64,000 nucleotides of DNA from contig NZ_JAKKFD010000011.1 of assembly GCF_022229005.1 (NCBI RefSeq), positions 124,001 to 188,000 on the forward strand, given 5' to 3'. Origin of the DNA: Micromonospora trifolii (GTDB taxonomy: Bacteria > Actinomycetota > Actinomycetes > Mycobacteriales > Micromonosporaceae). A model generated the notes under the pieces. It ran no database searches. It had not been told where the DNA came from and saw only the letters and a program-made list of their open reading frames with translations. The position numbers were made by a program, and so were the translations under genes. Within the stretch, counting starts at the first letter, position 1; the number at the start of each line of letters is the position of its first letter. This document shows positions 1 to 8,355 of the stretch, in pieces.

Positions 1-1
1 T

Positions 2-706
2 TTCTGGCTCGGCGGGCAGCACCACTTTCCCGTGGACGTGGCCGCCGCCACCGCGTTCGAGCAGGCGTACGGGCCGTGCGCGCCGGTGTTCCGGGAGCTG
101 CGGGCGTTCCTGGGCCGGGCGGTGCGGGCGATGGCCGCCCAGGGCGTGGACGGGTTCCTGGTGTTCGGCGCCGGAGTGCCAACGATGGGCAACGTGCACG
201 AGGTCGCCACCGACGCGACAGTGCTCTACACCGACGTCGACCCGGTCACCATCCGACTGGGACAGAGCATCCTCGCCGGCAGTGACCGGGCCGGCTACGG
301 CTTCGGCGACGCGACCGACATCGGCACCGTCGACCCGGCGCAGCTGCACCGTTTCGTGCCGGGCTGGGGTCGGCGGCCGGTCGGGGTGGTCTTCCTCGGT
401 CTGGCCGCGTTCCTCGACGACGCCACGCTGACCCGCACCCTCGACGAGCTGTACGCTGCCGCGGCGCCGGGCAGCCTGCTCGCCGTGGACTTCGACACCG
501 AGGAACTGGCCGGCCACCCGCAGGCGCTGGCCATGATGGGACCGCAGTTCCGGATGCGTCCACCGGCGGCGTTCGCGCCCCTGCTCGGTCGGTGGGCGCC
601 GACGGCGGACGGGATCGTCCCGGTGGCCGAGTGGCGGCCGGAAGGCGCGCCGGCACGGGTGCCCGACGCGTTCCACGGTGTGCTCGCGACCCGCGCGGAA
701 GACTGA
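2..706 (+). CDS. SAM-dependent methyltransferase, Methyltransf_19 (DUF574) type, 5' end outside window
   Basis: The frame is open from the window's first bases. The peptide before the first GTG (FWLGGQHHFPVD) matches the N-terminal signature of actinobacterial Methyltransf_19 proteins, so the true start lies upstream. The fold is class I: the glycine-rich SAM loop reads FLVFGAGVPTMG, followed by an acidic strand end (LYTDVDPV) and a VVFLGLAAFLDD segment matching the usual mid-domain core. About 234 residues are visible, close to full length (around 270 in the family). Substrates are unknown for most members. The gene ends 71 bases before the next start. Family call fairly sure, function unknown. 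Confidence 0.85.
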   Translation, partial: FWLGGQHHFPVDVAAATAFEQAYGPCAPVFRELRAFLGRAVRAMAAQGVDGFLVFGAGVPTMGNVHEVATDATVLYTDVDPVTIRLGQSILAGSDRAGYGFGDATDIGTVDPAQLHRFVPGWGRRPVGVVFLGLAAFLDDATLTRTLDELYAAAAPGSLLAVDFDTEELAGHPQALAMMGPQFRMRPPAAFAPLLGRWAPTADGIVPVAEWRPEGAPARVPDAFHGVLATRAED

Positions 707-742
707 CCGCGCCGATCGTCGGTCCGGGAGCGTCCGTATGAT

Positions 743-760
743 GCTTGCCCTATAGCAAGC
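743..760. promoter_or_regulatory. Inverted repeat GCTTGC-N6-GCAAGC upstream of the phosphatase/MarR pair
   Basis: Two perfect 6-base arms are separated by CCTATA, ending 17 bases before the phosphatase ATG. A -10-like TATGAT lies just upstream at 737-742. The MarR gene downstream in the same operon makes autoregulation through this dyad plausible, but that is inference from position and symmetry only. Confidence 0.4.
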
Positions 761-777
761 TTCTGGGGAGGACGACG

Positions 778-1950
778 ATGGTGGACGCGCCGGACGTGGT
801 GTCGCGCGCGTTGCGCGAGGCCCCGCCCGACCAGTTGGCGGAGGCGGCGGACCGGGCGATCCGGTCGTCGATGGGCGCGCTGCGCACCGACGTCTTCGTC
901 GCCGACTACCGGATCAGCGGCCTCTGGCCGGTGCTGGACCCGGACCTGCCGGCGGGCGGGTTCCTGGCCTGCCACACCATGGCGCAGCGTTGCTTCAGCA
1001 GCCAGCAGCCGGTACGCGACGGTGAGGGCCCCTGCCGGCTCTACCTGCCGTTGACGGTGTGGGGGGAGCGGCTGGGCGTGCTGCTGATCGAGCTTCCGTC
1101 AGTGCCGAACGCGGCGGTCACCGGTCGGGCGACGGACATCGCCGGCACCCTGGCGGTGGCGATGCGCGCGGCGGACCGGGAGACCGACCGTTACCGACGG
1201 GCCCGCCGTCGGGAGCGACTGACGATGGCCGCTGAGATGCAGTGGGACCTGCTGCCCGGTCGCGGGGTGTCCCACCACGCGTTCGATCTGGCCGGTCAGC
1301 TCGAACCGGCGTACACGGTGGGCGGTGACCACTTCGACTGGTCGTTGGACGGCGACCGTCTCACCGTGACGGTGCTCAACGGCGAGGGCAGTGGGTTGGC
1401 GGCGTCCCTGTTGACCGCCGTCACCGTCAACGCGATGCGCAACGCCCGGCGCTCCGGTGGCGGCCTCGTGGAACAGGCCGAGCTGGCGTCGGACACGGTC
1501 TTCTACCAACACCGGGGCGCCCGGTACGTGGCCACCCTGCTGCTGGAGCTGGACACTCGCCTCGGCCGGGTGCGGGCGGTCGACGCGGGCTCCCCCCATC
1601 TGTTGCGGATGCGCGGGTCCACTGTCGAGCCGATGAAACTGGACCAGCAGCTGCCGCTGGGCATGTTCGCCGAGACCCGCTACGAGCTTCAGGAGATGCA
1701 ACTCGCTCCCGGTGACCGGCTCTTCGTGGTCAGCGACGGGGTGTGGGCCGCCGAGCCGCCAGGTCAGGAGCCGTACGGGCAGCGGGTGATGGCTCGTTCC
1801 CTGCGCGCCACGCGGCTGCAGCCACCGGCCGAGGCGGTTGGTACGGTGATGCGCGAACTGCACGCCTATCACGCGGATTCCGATCTGCGCGACGACGCCG
1901 TCGTGGTCTGTCTGGACTGGCACGGTCCGCGCGAACGGGGCACGGGGTGA
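778..1950 (+). CDS. PP2C-type (SpoIIE/RsbU-like) protein phosphatase
   Basis: A 390-residue cytosolic protein. The first 140 residues look like a GAF-type sensory region, then a charged helix (DRYRRARRRERL) leads into a SpoIIE phosphatase domain with GGDHFDW, LFVVSDGV and a terminal DDAVVVCLDW. Such proteins dephosphorylate anti-anti-sigma factors in partner-switching cascades. ATG 778 is preferred over 745 because it has a GGGGAGG site 7 bases upstream. One oddity: the usual DVxGHG metal motif reads VLNGEG, replacing a metal-binding aspartate by asparagine, so activity may be altered. The stop overlaps or closely precedes the MarR gene, suggesting an operon. Confidence 0.87.
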   Translation: MVDAPDVVSRALREAPPDQLAEAADRAIRSSMGALRTDVFVADYRISGLWPVLDPDLPAGGFLACHTMAQRCFSSQQPVRDGEGPCRLYLPLTVWGERLGVLLIELPSVPNAAVTGRATDIAGTLAVAMRAADRETDRYRRARRRERLTMAAEMQWDLLPGRGVSHHAFDLAGQLEPAYTVGGDHFDWSLDGDRLTVTVLNGEGSGLAASLLTAVTVNAMRNARRSGGGLVEQAELASDTVFYQHRGARYVATLLLELDTRLGRVRAVDAGSPHLLRMRGSTVEPMKLDQQLPLGMFAETRYELQEMQLAPGDRLFVVSDGVWAAEPPGQEPYGQRVMARSLRATRLQPPAEAVGTVMRELHAYHADSDLRDDAVVVCLDWHGPRERGTG

Positions 1951-2006
1951 GAATCGCCGCCGCGTTGCCGGGCGGGCACCAGCGCGACGACGGCAGGGGA
2001 CATCAG

Positions 2007-2468
2007 GTGGAGCGACCTGCGGATCTCGCCGCGGCGATCGACGCGGCCGCCGGGACGTTGATTGCCGTACTGGACTCGGCCGCGTCGCGACACCAGGTGC
2101 CGCCCACCCAGCTGAGGGTGCTCACGCTGATCAGCGGTCGACCGGAGACCAACGTCAACGGGTTGGCGGAGTTGCTGGACGTGGTGCCCTCGTCGGCGAG
2201 CCGCCTGTGTGACCGACTGGAGGCGACCGGGCTGTTGCGTCGGGTGGCCGATCCGCGGGACCGGCGGGAGGTGCGGTTGGTGCCGACCGCCGCGGCGCTG
2301 ACCCTGTTGGGGGAGCTGGCCGCGCGGCGGCAGCGCGCGGTGCAGGCGGTGCTGGACCGGATGCCGGCGCGGATGCAGCACGAGCTGCTGTTGGCGCTGG
2401 CGGGGTTCGCTCGGGCGGCGACCTCGGTGCCCGAGCAGCAGACCGATCCCGCCGTGCAGACGGCCTGA
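2007..2468 (+). CDS. MarR family transcriptional regulator
   Basis: A 153-residue winged-helix protein. The recognition-helix region (NGLAELLDVVPSSASRLCDRL) is followed by the wing (VADPRDRREVRLVPT), the classic MarR DxRxxR signature. GTG 2007 has AGGGGA about 6 bases upstream. An alternative GTG at 1947 overlaps the phosphatase stop as GTGA and would add 20 residues of low-complexity sequence. Co-directional pairing with the RsbU-like phosphatase suggests that both respond to one signal. The ligand is unknown. The palindrome at 743-760 is a candidate operator. Confidence 0.85.
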   Translation: MERPADLAAAIDAAAGTLIAVLDSAASRHQVPPTQLRVLTLISGRPETNVNGLAELLDVVPSSASRLCDRLEATGLLRRVADPRDRREVRLVPTAAALTLLGELAARRQRAVQAVLDRMPARMQHELLLALAGFARAATSVPEQQTDPAVQTA

Positions 2469-2488
2469 GCGTCGTCCCCGTCTTCCAC

Positions 2489-2501
2489 TAGTATCCTAGG
2501 A
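2489..2501 (+). promoter_or_regulatory. Possible promoter with TCCTAGGA palindrome
   Basis: The AT-rich TAGTAT at 2489-2494 looks like a -10 element and runs into the palindrome TCCTAGGA at 2494-2501. It begins the 296-base gap before the phosphatidyltransferase gene. No convincing -35 was found, so this is a weak call. Confidence 0.3.
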
Positions 2502-2610
2502 CGCTCTACGCGTGGTGATCCACGCCACAGTGCGGCACAGCCGCACCGACAGCCCGGCGGCGGCGCCCGGCCAGCGAGAGGAAGCCCGATATAGTGGCAG
2601 CGCACCTACC

Positions 2611-2639
2611 CGGCCCGCGATCATCGAGATCGCGGGCCG
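2611..2639. terminator. Strong 12-bp hairpin in the 2469-2764 intergenic gap
   Basis: The arms CGGCCCGCGATC and GATCGCGGGCCG pair perfectly around a 5-base ATCGA loop. There is no U-tract. It could terminate the MarR transcript or structure the leader of the next operon. The rest of this 296-base gap holds only GC-rich runs and no supportable ORF. Confidence 0.5.
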
Positions 2640-2764
2640 CATCAGGGGAAGGGGCCCCGCCCGGGGCCGCAGGGGAGAGCCGGCACTGGTCGGCCCGACA
2701 GCGCGCACGACCCTCAGCCGCGCCCGGCGTCGGCCGGGGGCCCGCGTGCCGTACAGGAGGATCG

Positions 2765-3397
2765 GTGTCGCGTCGGCCAGCTCGGGCAGAGCAACCGCGG
2801 GACACCGGTGACGAGACCCCCGGCAACCAGGTGCTCACCCTGCCCAACCTGATCAGCTTCGGGCGGCTGCTGGGCGTGCCGCTCTTCCTCTACCTGTTCC
2901 TGGTGGCGCGGGCCGACGTGGCGGCGGTCGTGGTGCTGGCCATCGGCGGCACCACCGACTGGGTCGACGGCTGGATCGCCCGCCGCCTGCACCAGGTGAG
3001 CCGCCTCGGCGAGCTGCTCGACCCGCTCGCCGACCGGCTCTACATCCTCGCCACCCTGGTCGCCTTCACGGTGCGGGAGGTGGTGCCGTGGCAGTTCACC
3101 GCGGCGCTGCTGGCCCGTGAGGTGCTTCTGCTCGCCTCGCTGGCGGTGTTGCGTCGCTACGGGTACGGGCCGCCGCCGGTGCACTACGTGGGCAAGACCG
3201 CCACGTTCCTGCTGCTCGCGGCGTTCCCGGTGCTTCTGCTGGCCAGCGCGGCGACCGACGTGGCGACGGCGGCGAGCGCCATCGGGTGGGCGTTGGCCTG
3301 GTGGGGTCTGGTGCTCTACTGGGTGGCCGGCGGGATGTACGTCGTGCAGGCGGCCCGGCTGGTGCGCGCGGCGCGCGGCCCGGGAGCGGCGGCGTGA
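2765..3397 (+). CDS. CDP-alcohol phosphatidyltransferase (PgsA-like)
   Basis: A 210-residue integral membrane enzyme of the CDP-alcohol phosphatidyltransferase family, which joins a CDP-activated lipid to an alcohol during phospholipid synthesis. The signature D-x2-D-G-x2-A-R-x8-G-x3-D-x3-D is intact (TDWVDGWIARR then GELLDPLADR). Several hydrophobic helices follow. GTG 2765 is chosen for the AGGAGG site 4-9 bases upstream. Synteny with Rv1822 (pgsA2) of M. tuberculosis supports a phosphatidylglycerophosphate-type role, but the alcohol acceptor cannot be read from sequence. The stop overlaps the next start (GTGA). Confidence 0.9.
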   Translation: MSRRPARAEQPRDTGDETPGNQVLTLPNLISFGRLLGVPLFLYLFLVARADVAAVVVLAIGGTTDWVDGWIARRLHQVSRLGELLDPLADRLYILATLVAFTVREVVPWQFTAALLAREVLLLASLAVLRRYGYGPPPVHYVGKTATFLLLAAFPVLLLASAATDVATAASAIGWALAWWGLVLYWVAGGMYVVQAARLVRAARGPGAAA

Positions 3398-4338
3398 GCG
3401 CGCCGCGGCTGGGAAAACCCGGCCAGGACCGGGTGTACGCGCCGGACTTCCTCACCGAACTGTTCCGCAACCCGCTGGATCCGGGGTACGCGGACGCGGC
3501 TGCCGCCCGTCGGCGCTCGGCGGAGTCCGCTCCGGCGCGCGGGTGGCGGGCCCTGCCGGCGCGGTCGGTGAGCCTGGTCGTGGTGGTGATGCTCGGGTTC
3601 CTGTTCGCTGTCGCGTACCGGCAGACGATGGCGGACGAGCCGGGCCGGAGCCAGGCGCGCTCGGGTCTGGTGGCGCAGATCAAGGAGCGGGAGAGCCAGA
3701 CCGACCGGTTGTCCACGCGGGCGGATCAGCTGCGCGAGGAGGTCAGTCGGCAGCGGGACGCGGCGTTGAGCGGGTCGGCCGCCGCCCGGTTGCGCAACCT
3801 GGAGGCGAGCACCGGGCTGGGTCGGGTGCGCGGTGACGGTGTGGTGGTGCGGTTGGCGGACGCGCCGGACAAGGCGGACGCTGTCACCGGCGCCGGCGCT
3901 GGGCCGCCGAGGGTGCTCTACAGCGACCTGCAGGGGGTGGCGAACGCGTTGTGGAGTGCCGGCGCGGAGGCGATCGCCATCAACGGGCAGCGGTTGACGT
4001 CGACGTCGACGATCCGGTCGGCGGGTGAGGCGATGCTCGTGGATTTCCGGCCGGTGACCGGGCCGTACGAGGTGTCGGCGATCGGGCCGGGTTCGATGAA
4101 GCGCAAGTTCGAGGACAGCCGGAACGCGGCGCTGATGCGGAAGGTCGCGCAGGGGACGGGGTTGTCGTTCGGTGTGCGGGAGGCTGATGACCTCACCCTG
4201 CCGGCCGCGCCGGAGCCGCAGCTACGCTACGCCAAGCCGTCGGTCAGTCCGAGCCCTTCCGCGTCGGGTGTCCGGTCCGGCAGTCCCGGGTCGTCCGGTC
4301 CGACGACCACTGTTAGCCCCTCCGGAGGTGGCCGATGA
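3394..4338 (+). CDS. DUF881 family protein (first copy)
   Basis: A 314-residue protein with a short cytosolic N-terminus, one membrane helix near residues 55-75 (SLVVVVMLGFLFAVAYR), a coiled coil (about 90-125), and an extracytoplasmic DUF881 domain with the family pattern GDGVVVRLADAP and GAEAIAINGQRLTSTS. The C-terminus is a Ser/Pro-rich tail. Function is unknown; members are paired with a small basic protein across actinobacteria (Rv1823 here) and are suspected of acting at the envelope or division site. GTG 3394 overlaps the previous stop, so the block is probably translationally coupled. Confidence 0.88.
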   Translation: MSAPRLGKPGQDRVYAPDFLTELFRNPLDPGYADAAAARRRSAESAPARGWRALPARSVSLVVVVMLGFLFAVAYRQTMADEPGRSQARSGLVAQIKERESQTDRLSTRADQLREEVSRQRDAALSGSAAARLRNLEASTGLGRVRGDGVVVRLADAPDKADAVTGAGAGPPRVLYSDLQGVANALWSAGAEAIAINGQRLTSTSTIRSAGEAMLVDFRPVTGPYEVSAIGPGSMKRKFEDSRNAALMRKVAQGTGLSFGVREADDLTLPAAPEPQLRYAKPSVSPSPSASGVRSGSPGSSGPTTTVSPSGGGR

Positions 4339-4667
4339 TCGCGGTGTTGGCGTTGCTCGCCGGTGTGGTGCTGGGCGTGTGGCTTGATCCCACGGTGCCG
4401 GCGGCGTTGCAGCCGTACCTGCCGATCGCGGTGGTGGCCGCGTTGGACGCGGTGTTCGGTGGGGTGCGGGCCCGGTTGGACCGCATCTTCGACGACAAGC
4501 AGTTCGTGGTGTCGTTCATTTCGAACGTGCTGGTCGCTGGTCTGATCGTGTATCTGGGTGACCAGTTGGGGGTGGGTGGGCAGTTGTCCACCGGTGTGGT
4601 CGTTGTGCTGGGTGTGCGTATCTTCGGCAACGTGGCGGCGATCCGTCGGCACCTTTTCCGGGCGTAG
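4335..4667 (+). CDS. Small basic protein family (SBP, DUF1290)
   Basis: A 110-residue integral membrane protein with three hydrophobic segments. It carries the family hallmark PYLPIAVVAALDAVFGGVRA and the stretch ARLDRIFDDKQFVVSFISN. The start ATG 4335 overlaps the DUF881 stop as ATGA. It corresponds to Rv1824. Function is unknown, but it is always flanked by DUF881 proteins, which suggests a membrane complex. Confidence 0.92.
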   Translation: MIAVLALLAGVVLGVWLDPTVPAALQPYLPIAVVAALDAVFGGVRARLDRIFDDKQFVVSFISNVLVAGLIVYLGDQLGVGGQLSTGVVVVLGVRIFGNVAAIRRHLFRA

Positions 4668-4678
4668 GTTGGGTTGCG

Positions 4679-5686
4679 ATGAGTGACGAGCAGACCGACA
4701 CGGGGACGGGGTGGCCGCAGCCGGCGGGTCCGGTGCGGCCGGGTGGGCCGGCGGGTGAGCCGGATCCCCGCCCGGATGCGCCGGATCCGGACGAGTTGAG
4801 TCCGTTGGCGCCGCAGGGGCCGGCGCAGCCGTCGGAGGACGAGCCTGCGGCGGAGCCGGGTGTGGAGCCTGTCGACGATGGTGCGACGGTGGACCTGAGC
4901 GCGGTGTCGCGGTCTCCGGAGCCGGTCGCGGGTTCCGACGGGTTGGCGGAGCCGGTGGGGGAGTCGGCGGCGCCGGTGGTGGCTGGTCGGTCCCGGTGGA
5001 GTGCGGCCGGGGTGATGATCGCCGCGTTGTTGGCGTTGCTGGGGTTCACGTTGGTCGTGCAGTTGAAGACGACGTCGACGGACCCGACGCTGGGGGCCAC
5101 CCGGCAGGAGGACCTGGTCCGGATCCTGTCGGACCTGGATGCGCGGGAGAATCGTCTCCAGCAGGACATCCGGGCTCTGGAGGACAGTCAGCGGCAGTTG
5201 CGCTCGGGTGAGCAGGGTCGTCAGGCGGCGTTGGACGAGGCGACGCGGCGGGCGGACGAGTTGGGCATCCTGGCGGGGACGTTGCCGGCGGTGGGCCCGG
5301 GGTTGACTGTGCAGTTCGATGCCGGGGTGAGGCCGATCTCGGCGAACCGGGTGTTGGACGCGGTGCAGGAGCTGCGTGGTGCGGGCGCCGAGGCGATGCA
5401 GATCTCGGGTGGGGATCGGGCGACGGTGCGGATCATCGCGTCGACGTATTTCCTCGATGGGGACAACGGGTCGTTGATGGTGGAGGGGCGTCGGTTGTCG
5501 GGGCCGTACACGATCACGGTGATCGGTGATCCGGCGACGATGCGTACGGCGTTGAACATTCCTGGTGGGGTGGTGGCGTCGGTCCGGGGTGACGGCGGTA
5601 ACGTGACGTTTGGGGAGCGTGAGGTTGCCGAGGTTTCGGCGCTGCACGTGCCGATCAAGTTGGAACACGCCCGTCCGGTCTCCTGA
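4679..5686 (+). CDS. DUF881 family protein (second copy)
   Basis: A 335-residue protein. Its first 105 residues are acidic and Pro-rich and probably unstructured. They are followed by one membrane helix (about 106-126, AAGVMIAALLALLGFTLVVQ), a coiled coil (about 140-185) and the DUF881 domain (GPGLTVQFDAG, GAEAMQISGGDRATVRI). It corresponds to Rv1825. It sits 11 bases after the small basic protein gene with a weak ribosome site. Together with the other DUF881 and the SBP it probably forms an envelope-associated complex. Confidence 0.9.
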   Translation: MSDEQTDTGTGWPQPAGPVRPGGPAGEPDPRPDAPDPDELSPLAPQGPAQPSEDEPAAEPGVEPVDDGATVDLSAVSRSPEPVAGSDGLAEPVGESAAPVVAGRSRWSAAGVMIAALLALLGFTLVVQLKTTSTDPTLGATRQEDLVRILSDLDARENRLQQDIRALEDSQRQLRSGEQGRQAALDEATRRADELGILAGTLPAVGPGLTVQFDAGVRPISANRVLDAVQELRGAGAEAMQISGGDRATVRIIASTYFLDGDNGSLMVEGRRLSGPYTITVIGDPATMRTALNIPGGVVASVRGDGGNVTFGEREVAEVSALHVPIKLEHARPVS

Positions 5687-5746
5687 CCGGCGCGGCCGCG
5701 CCGGACCCGGGTGGTCCGGGGCACCGATGGATGAAGGACGCGTCTG

Positions 5747-6127
5747 GTGATTCCCGAGGATCTGCGATACACCGCCGAGCATGAGTGGGTGGCGGGTGAC
5801 GGCACGGCTTCGGTCCGGGTCGGCATCACCCACTTCGCGCAGGACGCGCTCGGCGACATCGTGTACGTGCAGTTGCCCGAGGCGGGTGCGGTGGTCGCGG
5901 CCGGTGACTCGTTGGGTGAGATCGAGTCGACCAAGAGCGTGTCGGAGATCTACGCGCCGGTGGCCGGTACGGTGGCGGCGCGCAACGACGCGTTGGCTGA
6001 CACGCCTGAGCTGATCAACACTGATCCGTACGGTGAGGGTTGGTTGGTGGAGATCACGCCGAATGATCCGACTGCGACGGATGGGTTGCTGACGGCGGCC
6101 GCGTATCAGAAGATCACCGAAGGCTGA
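5747..6127 (+). CDS. gcvH: Glycine cleavage system H protein
   Basis: A 126-residue lipoyl carrier, normal length for GcvH. The lipoylation loop reads GEIESTKSVSEIYAP, with the modified lysine in ESTKS. GcvH shuttles the aminomethyl group from glycine decarboxylase (GcvP, encoded at 15965-18787) to GcvT and returns electrons through lipoamide dehydrogenase. GTG 5747 has AAGGA 9 bases upstream. Placement between DUF881 and the FHA gene is the conserved actinobacterial arrangement (Rv1826). gcvT is not in the window. Confidence 0.97.
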   Translation: MIPEDLRYTAEHEWVAGDGTASVRVGITHFAQDALGDIVYVQLPEAGAVVAAGDSLGEIESTKSVSEIYAPVAGTVAARNDALADTPELINTDPYGEGWLVEITPNDPTATDGLLTAAAYQKITEG

Positions 6128-6341
6128 GTGTGCTTGATCCGGTGCGTGGGATGTCTGCGCGCGTCCGGTTGCCCTGCATTTCGGCGCTGGCTAGGCTCGC
6201 CCAGTCGACCGAGAACCCAATAGTTGAGCGTTGCGGAATTGCCTTCCCGGGCACGGGGAGCCAGCCGCCGGGTGTTCAAGTGCCCGGCGGCCAGACCCGC
6301 CATTACCCGACGCCGACCGAACAGATCCGTGAGGTGGTCCC

Positions 6342-6794
6342 ATGACGCGGCCAGACGACGAGTTCCCCCCACTCGACGTCACTTCGACGCTCAATCTCGG
6401 TTCGCTCGACGAAGTGCTGGAGGGGCCGGATACCGATGTGGTGCCGAGCCGGATGTCCGGTTCGTTGCCGCCGGGTATGGCGCTGCTGGTGGTTCGTCGA
6501 GGCCCGAATGCGGGTGCCCGGTTCCTGTTGGACCACGATGTGACGACCAGTGGCCGGCACCCGGACAGTGACATCTTCCTGGATGACGTGACGGTGTCGC
6601 GTCGGCACGCGGAGTTCCACCGTGATGGTGGGACGTTCACGGTGCGGGACGTGGGCAGCCTCAATGGCACGTACGTCAATCGTGAGCGGGTTGAGGCGGC
6701 CACGTTGAGCAATGGTGACGAGGTCCAGATCGGTAAGTTCCGGGTGGTGTTCATCGCCGGTCCGCGCCCGGAGGAGGAGGCCGGCCGGGGGTGA
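6342..6794 (+). CDS. garA: FHA-domain protein, GarA/OdhI-like metabolic switch
   Basis: A 150-residue cytosolic protein. The FHA domain (about residues 47-140) has GRHPDSD, TVSRRHAEF and SLNGTYVNRE, the phosphothreonine-binding loops. The N-terminal tail carries DVTSTLNL, resembling the ETTS phospho-switch of GarA/OdhI that is targeted by Pkn kinases. In relatives the unphosphorylated form inhibits 2-oxoglutarate dehydrogenase and modulates glutamate metabolism. It follows a 214-base gap after gcvH in which I see no gene. GAGGTGG precedes the ATG by about 6 bases, and the stop overlaps the next start (GTGA). The symbol is assigned by synteny (Rv1827) and motif. Confidence 0.9.
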   Translation: MTRPDDEFPPLDVTSTLNLGSLDEVLEGPDTDVVPSRMSGSLPPGMALLVVRRGPNAGARFLLDHDVTTSGRHPDSDIFLDDVTVSRRHAEFHRDGGTFTVRDVGSLNGTYVNRERVEAATLSNGDEVQIGKFRVVFIAGPRPEEEAGRG

Positions 6795-7546
6795 ACGAGC
6801 CTGCGGCCTCCATGTCACCCGGAGCGGCTCGGTCTGAGCCGCTGATGAGCATCGGTGAGGTGCTTGGGCAGTTGCGGGTGGATTTTCCGGATACCACGAT
6901 TTCGAAGCTGCGGTTTCTTGAGGCCGAGGGTTTGGTCGAGCCGCAGCGGACGGCGGCGGGTTACCGGAAGTACAGCTGGGACGATGTGGCGCGGTTGCGG
7001 TTCGTGTTGACCGCGCAGCGGGACAAGTACCTGCCGTTGCGGGTGATCCGGGAGCAGTTGGCCCAGTGGGATTCGTCCGGTGAGCAGCCGGGGCGGTCGC
7101 GGCCGGCGTTGGTGGCGGTTGGTCCCGATGGTGCGGTGCCGGGTCGTGAGTTGGCGGAGCCGGCCGAGTCGTCGCAGGTGCGGCTCGGCCGGGCCGATCT
7201 GGTGGCGCGCAGTGGCGTTGACGAGTCGACGTTGGTGGAGTTGGAGCGGCTCGGTGTGCTGGTCTCGGATCCGCCGGGGTGGTATGACGCGGATGCGTTG
7301 ATCATCGCGTCGGCGGTGGCGGGGTTGGCGGCGTACGGGTTGGAGCCGCGGCACCTGCGGGGTTATCGGACGGCGGCGGACCGGGAGGTCGGTTTGTTCG
7401 CGCAGTTGGTGGCGCCGTTGGCGCGGCAGAGTGATCCGGCGGCGCGGGCGCGTGCGGCGGAGACGGCGCGGGAGTTGGTGGCGTTGTCGGAGCAGTTGCA
7501 CGCGGCGTTGGTGCGGGTGGGTCTGCGGTCGACGTTGGGTCGGTGA
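6791..7546 (+). CDS. ftsR: MerR-family regulator, FtsR-like
   Basis: A 251-residue protein with an N-terminal MerR winged helix (MSIGEVLGQLRVDFPDTTIS, then KLRFLEAEGLVEPQRTAAGYRKY) and a long C-terminal region with a second HTH-like segment (LVARSGVDESTLVELERLGVL). It is the positional and sequence counterpart of Rv1828 and corynebacterial FtsR, an activator of cell-division genes. GTG 6791 overlaps the FHA stop. No effector-binding cysteines typical of metal sensors are visible. Confidence 0.88.
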   Translation: MNEPAASMSPGAARSEPLMSIGEVLGQLRVDFPDTTISKLRFLEAEGLVEPQRTAAGYRKYSWDDVARLRFVLTAQRDKYLPLRVIREQLAQWDSSGEQPGRSRPALVAVGPDGAVPGRELAEPAESSQVRLGRADLVARSGVDESTLVELERLGVLVSDPPGWYDADALIIASAVAGLAAYGLEPRHLRGYRTAADREVGLFAQLVAPLARQSDPAARARAAETARELVALSEQLHAALVRVGLRSTLGR

Positions 7547-7610
7547 GGGTGCCCGGTGGGTGGCGGCTGAGCGGAAAGATCTCTTCCGGGAAGCGTGCCG
7601 TAGGCTTGCC

Positions 7611-7621
7611 GGGGTAACCCC
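7611..7621. promoter_or_regulatory. GGGGTAACCCC palindrome upstream of the bifunctional nuclease gene
   Basis: A perfect 5-bp dyad around a single A, 111 bases upstream of the nuclease start. The core GGTAACCC recurs at 8264-8272 and 13658-13666, each time upstream of a gene in or related to this MerR-rich block. It may be a MerR-family operator or part of a promoter. Confidence 0.35.
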
Positions 7622-7731
7622 TTTTCGGCGCGGGCGTGGTGCTGTAGCGCATGGGACGGCCGTGTTGCGGTCCGTGTACCGTGCAGGGAAGGGCGCGGTG
7701 CGGCGTAGGTGACAACGACACGGAGGCGGCG

Positions 7732-8196
7732 GTGCGCGAGCTGAGCGTGGTCGGAGTTCGGGTGGAGCTGCCCAGCAACCAGCCGATCGTCCTGCTCAGG
7801 GAGGTCGAGGGGGACCGCTATCTGCCGATCTGGATCGGCGCGGTCGAGGCCACGGCTATCGCTTATGAGCAGCAGGGGGTCAAGCCGGCCCGGCCGTTGA
7901 CGCATGATCTTCTGCGGGACGTGTTGGCGGCGTTGAAGGCGCCCTTGCAGGCGGTGGAGATCACCGAGCTGAAGGAGAACGTCTTCTACGCGGATCTGTT
8001 GATCGGTGACGGGGTGCGGGTGTCGGCGCGGCCGAGCGACTCGATCGCGTTGGCGTTGCGGGTCGGTGCGCCGATTCGTTGTGCGGAGCAGGTCCTCAGC
8101 GAGGCGGGGATCGTTATCCCTGATGAGCAGGAGGACGAGGTGGAGAAGTTCCGCGAGTTCCTGGAGCAGGTGCGTCCGGAGGATTTCGCGGGCTGA
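7732..8196 (+). CDS. Bifunctional nuclease family protein (DUF151)
   Basis: A 154-residue protein whose DUF151 domain spans nearly its whole length: VRVELPSNQPIVLLREVEG, LPIWIGAVEATAIA and RPSDSIALALRVGAPI. Family members have reported DNase/RNase activity. It is the counterpart of Rv1829. The start GTG 7732 has CGGAGG 5 bases upstream; the longer frame back to 7651 lacks family similarity. It lies between the two MerR genes, as in mycobacteria. Confidence 0.92.
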   Translation: MRELSVVGVRVELPSNQPIVLLREVEGDRYLPIWIGAVEATAIAYEQQGVKPARPLTHDLLRDVLAALKAPLQAVEITELKENVFYADLLIGDGVRVSARPSDSIALALRVGAPIRCAEQVLSEAGIVIPDEQEDEVEKFREFLEQVRPEDFAG

Positions 8197-8263
8197 GGTG
8201 TGCCTGGGCTCGGTTGGTGATCTTTCTCGGTGGCTGCGCGGCGTGTCGCGTCGGTTCCTCCGT

Positions 8264-8290
8264 GGTAACCCCTGACGGTGGCGATAGGGT
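8264..8290 (+). promoter_or_regulatory. Probable promoter/operator of the second MerR gene
   Basis: GGTAACCCC at 8264-8272 is followed 12 bases later by a -10-like TAGGGT at 8285-8290, about 66 bases before the ATG. The GGTAACCC core matches the palindrome at 7611-7621. Confidence 0.4.
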
Positions 8291-8355
8291 TTCCATGTCG
8301 AGGGGTGCGCGTCCCGGAAACGATGCGTCGCCACACTGACGGGGAGGTTGTCCGG

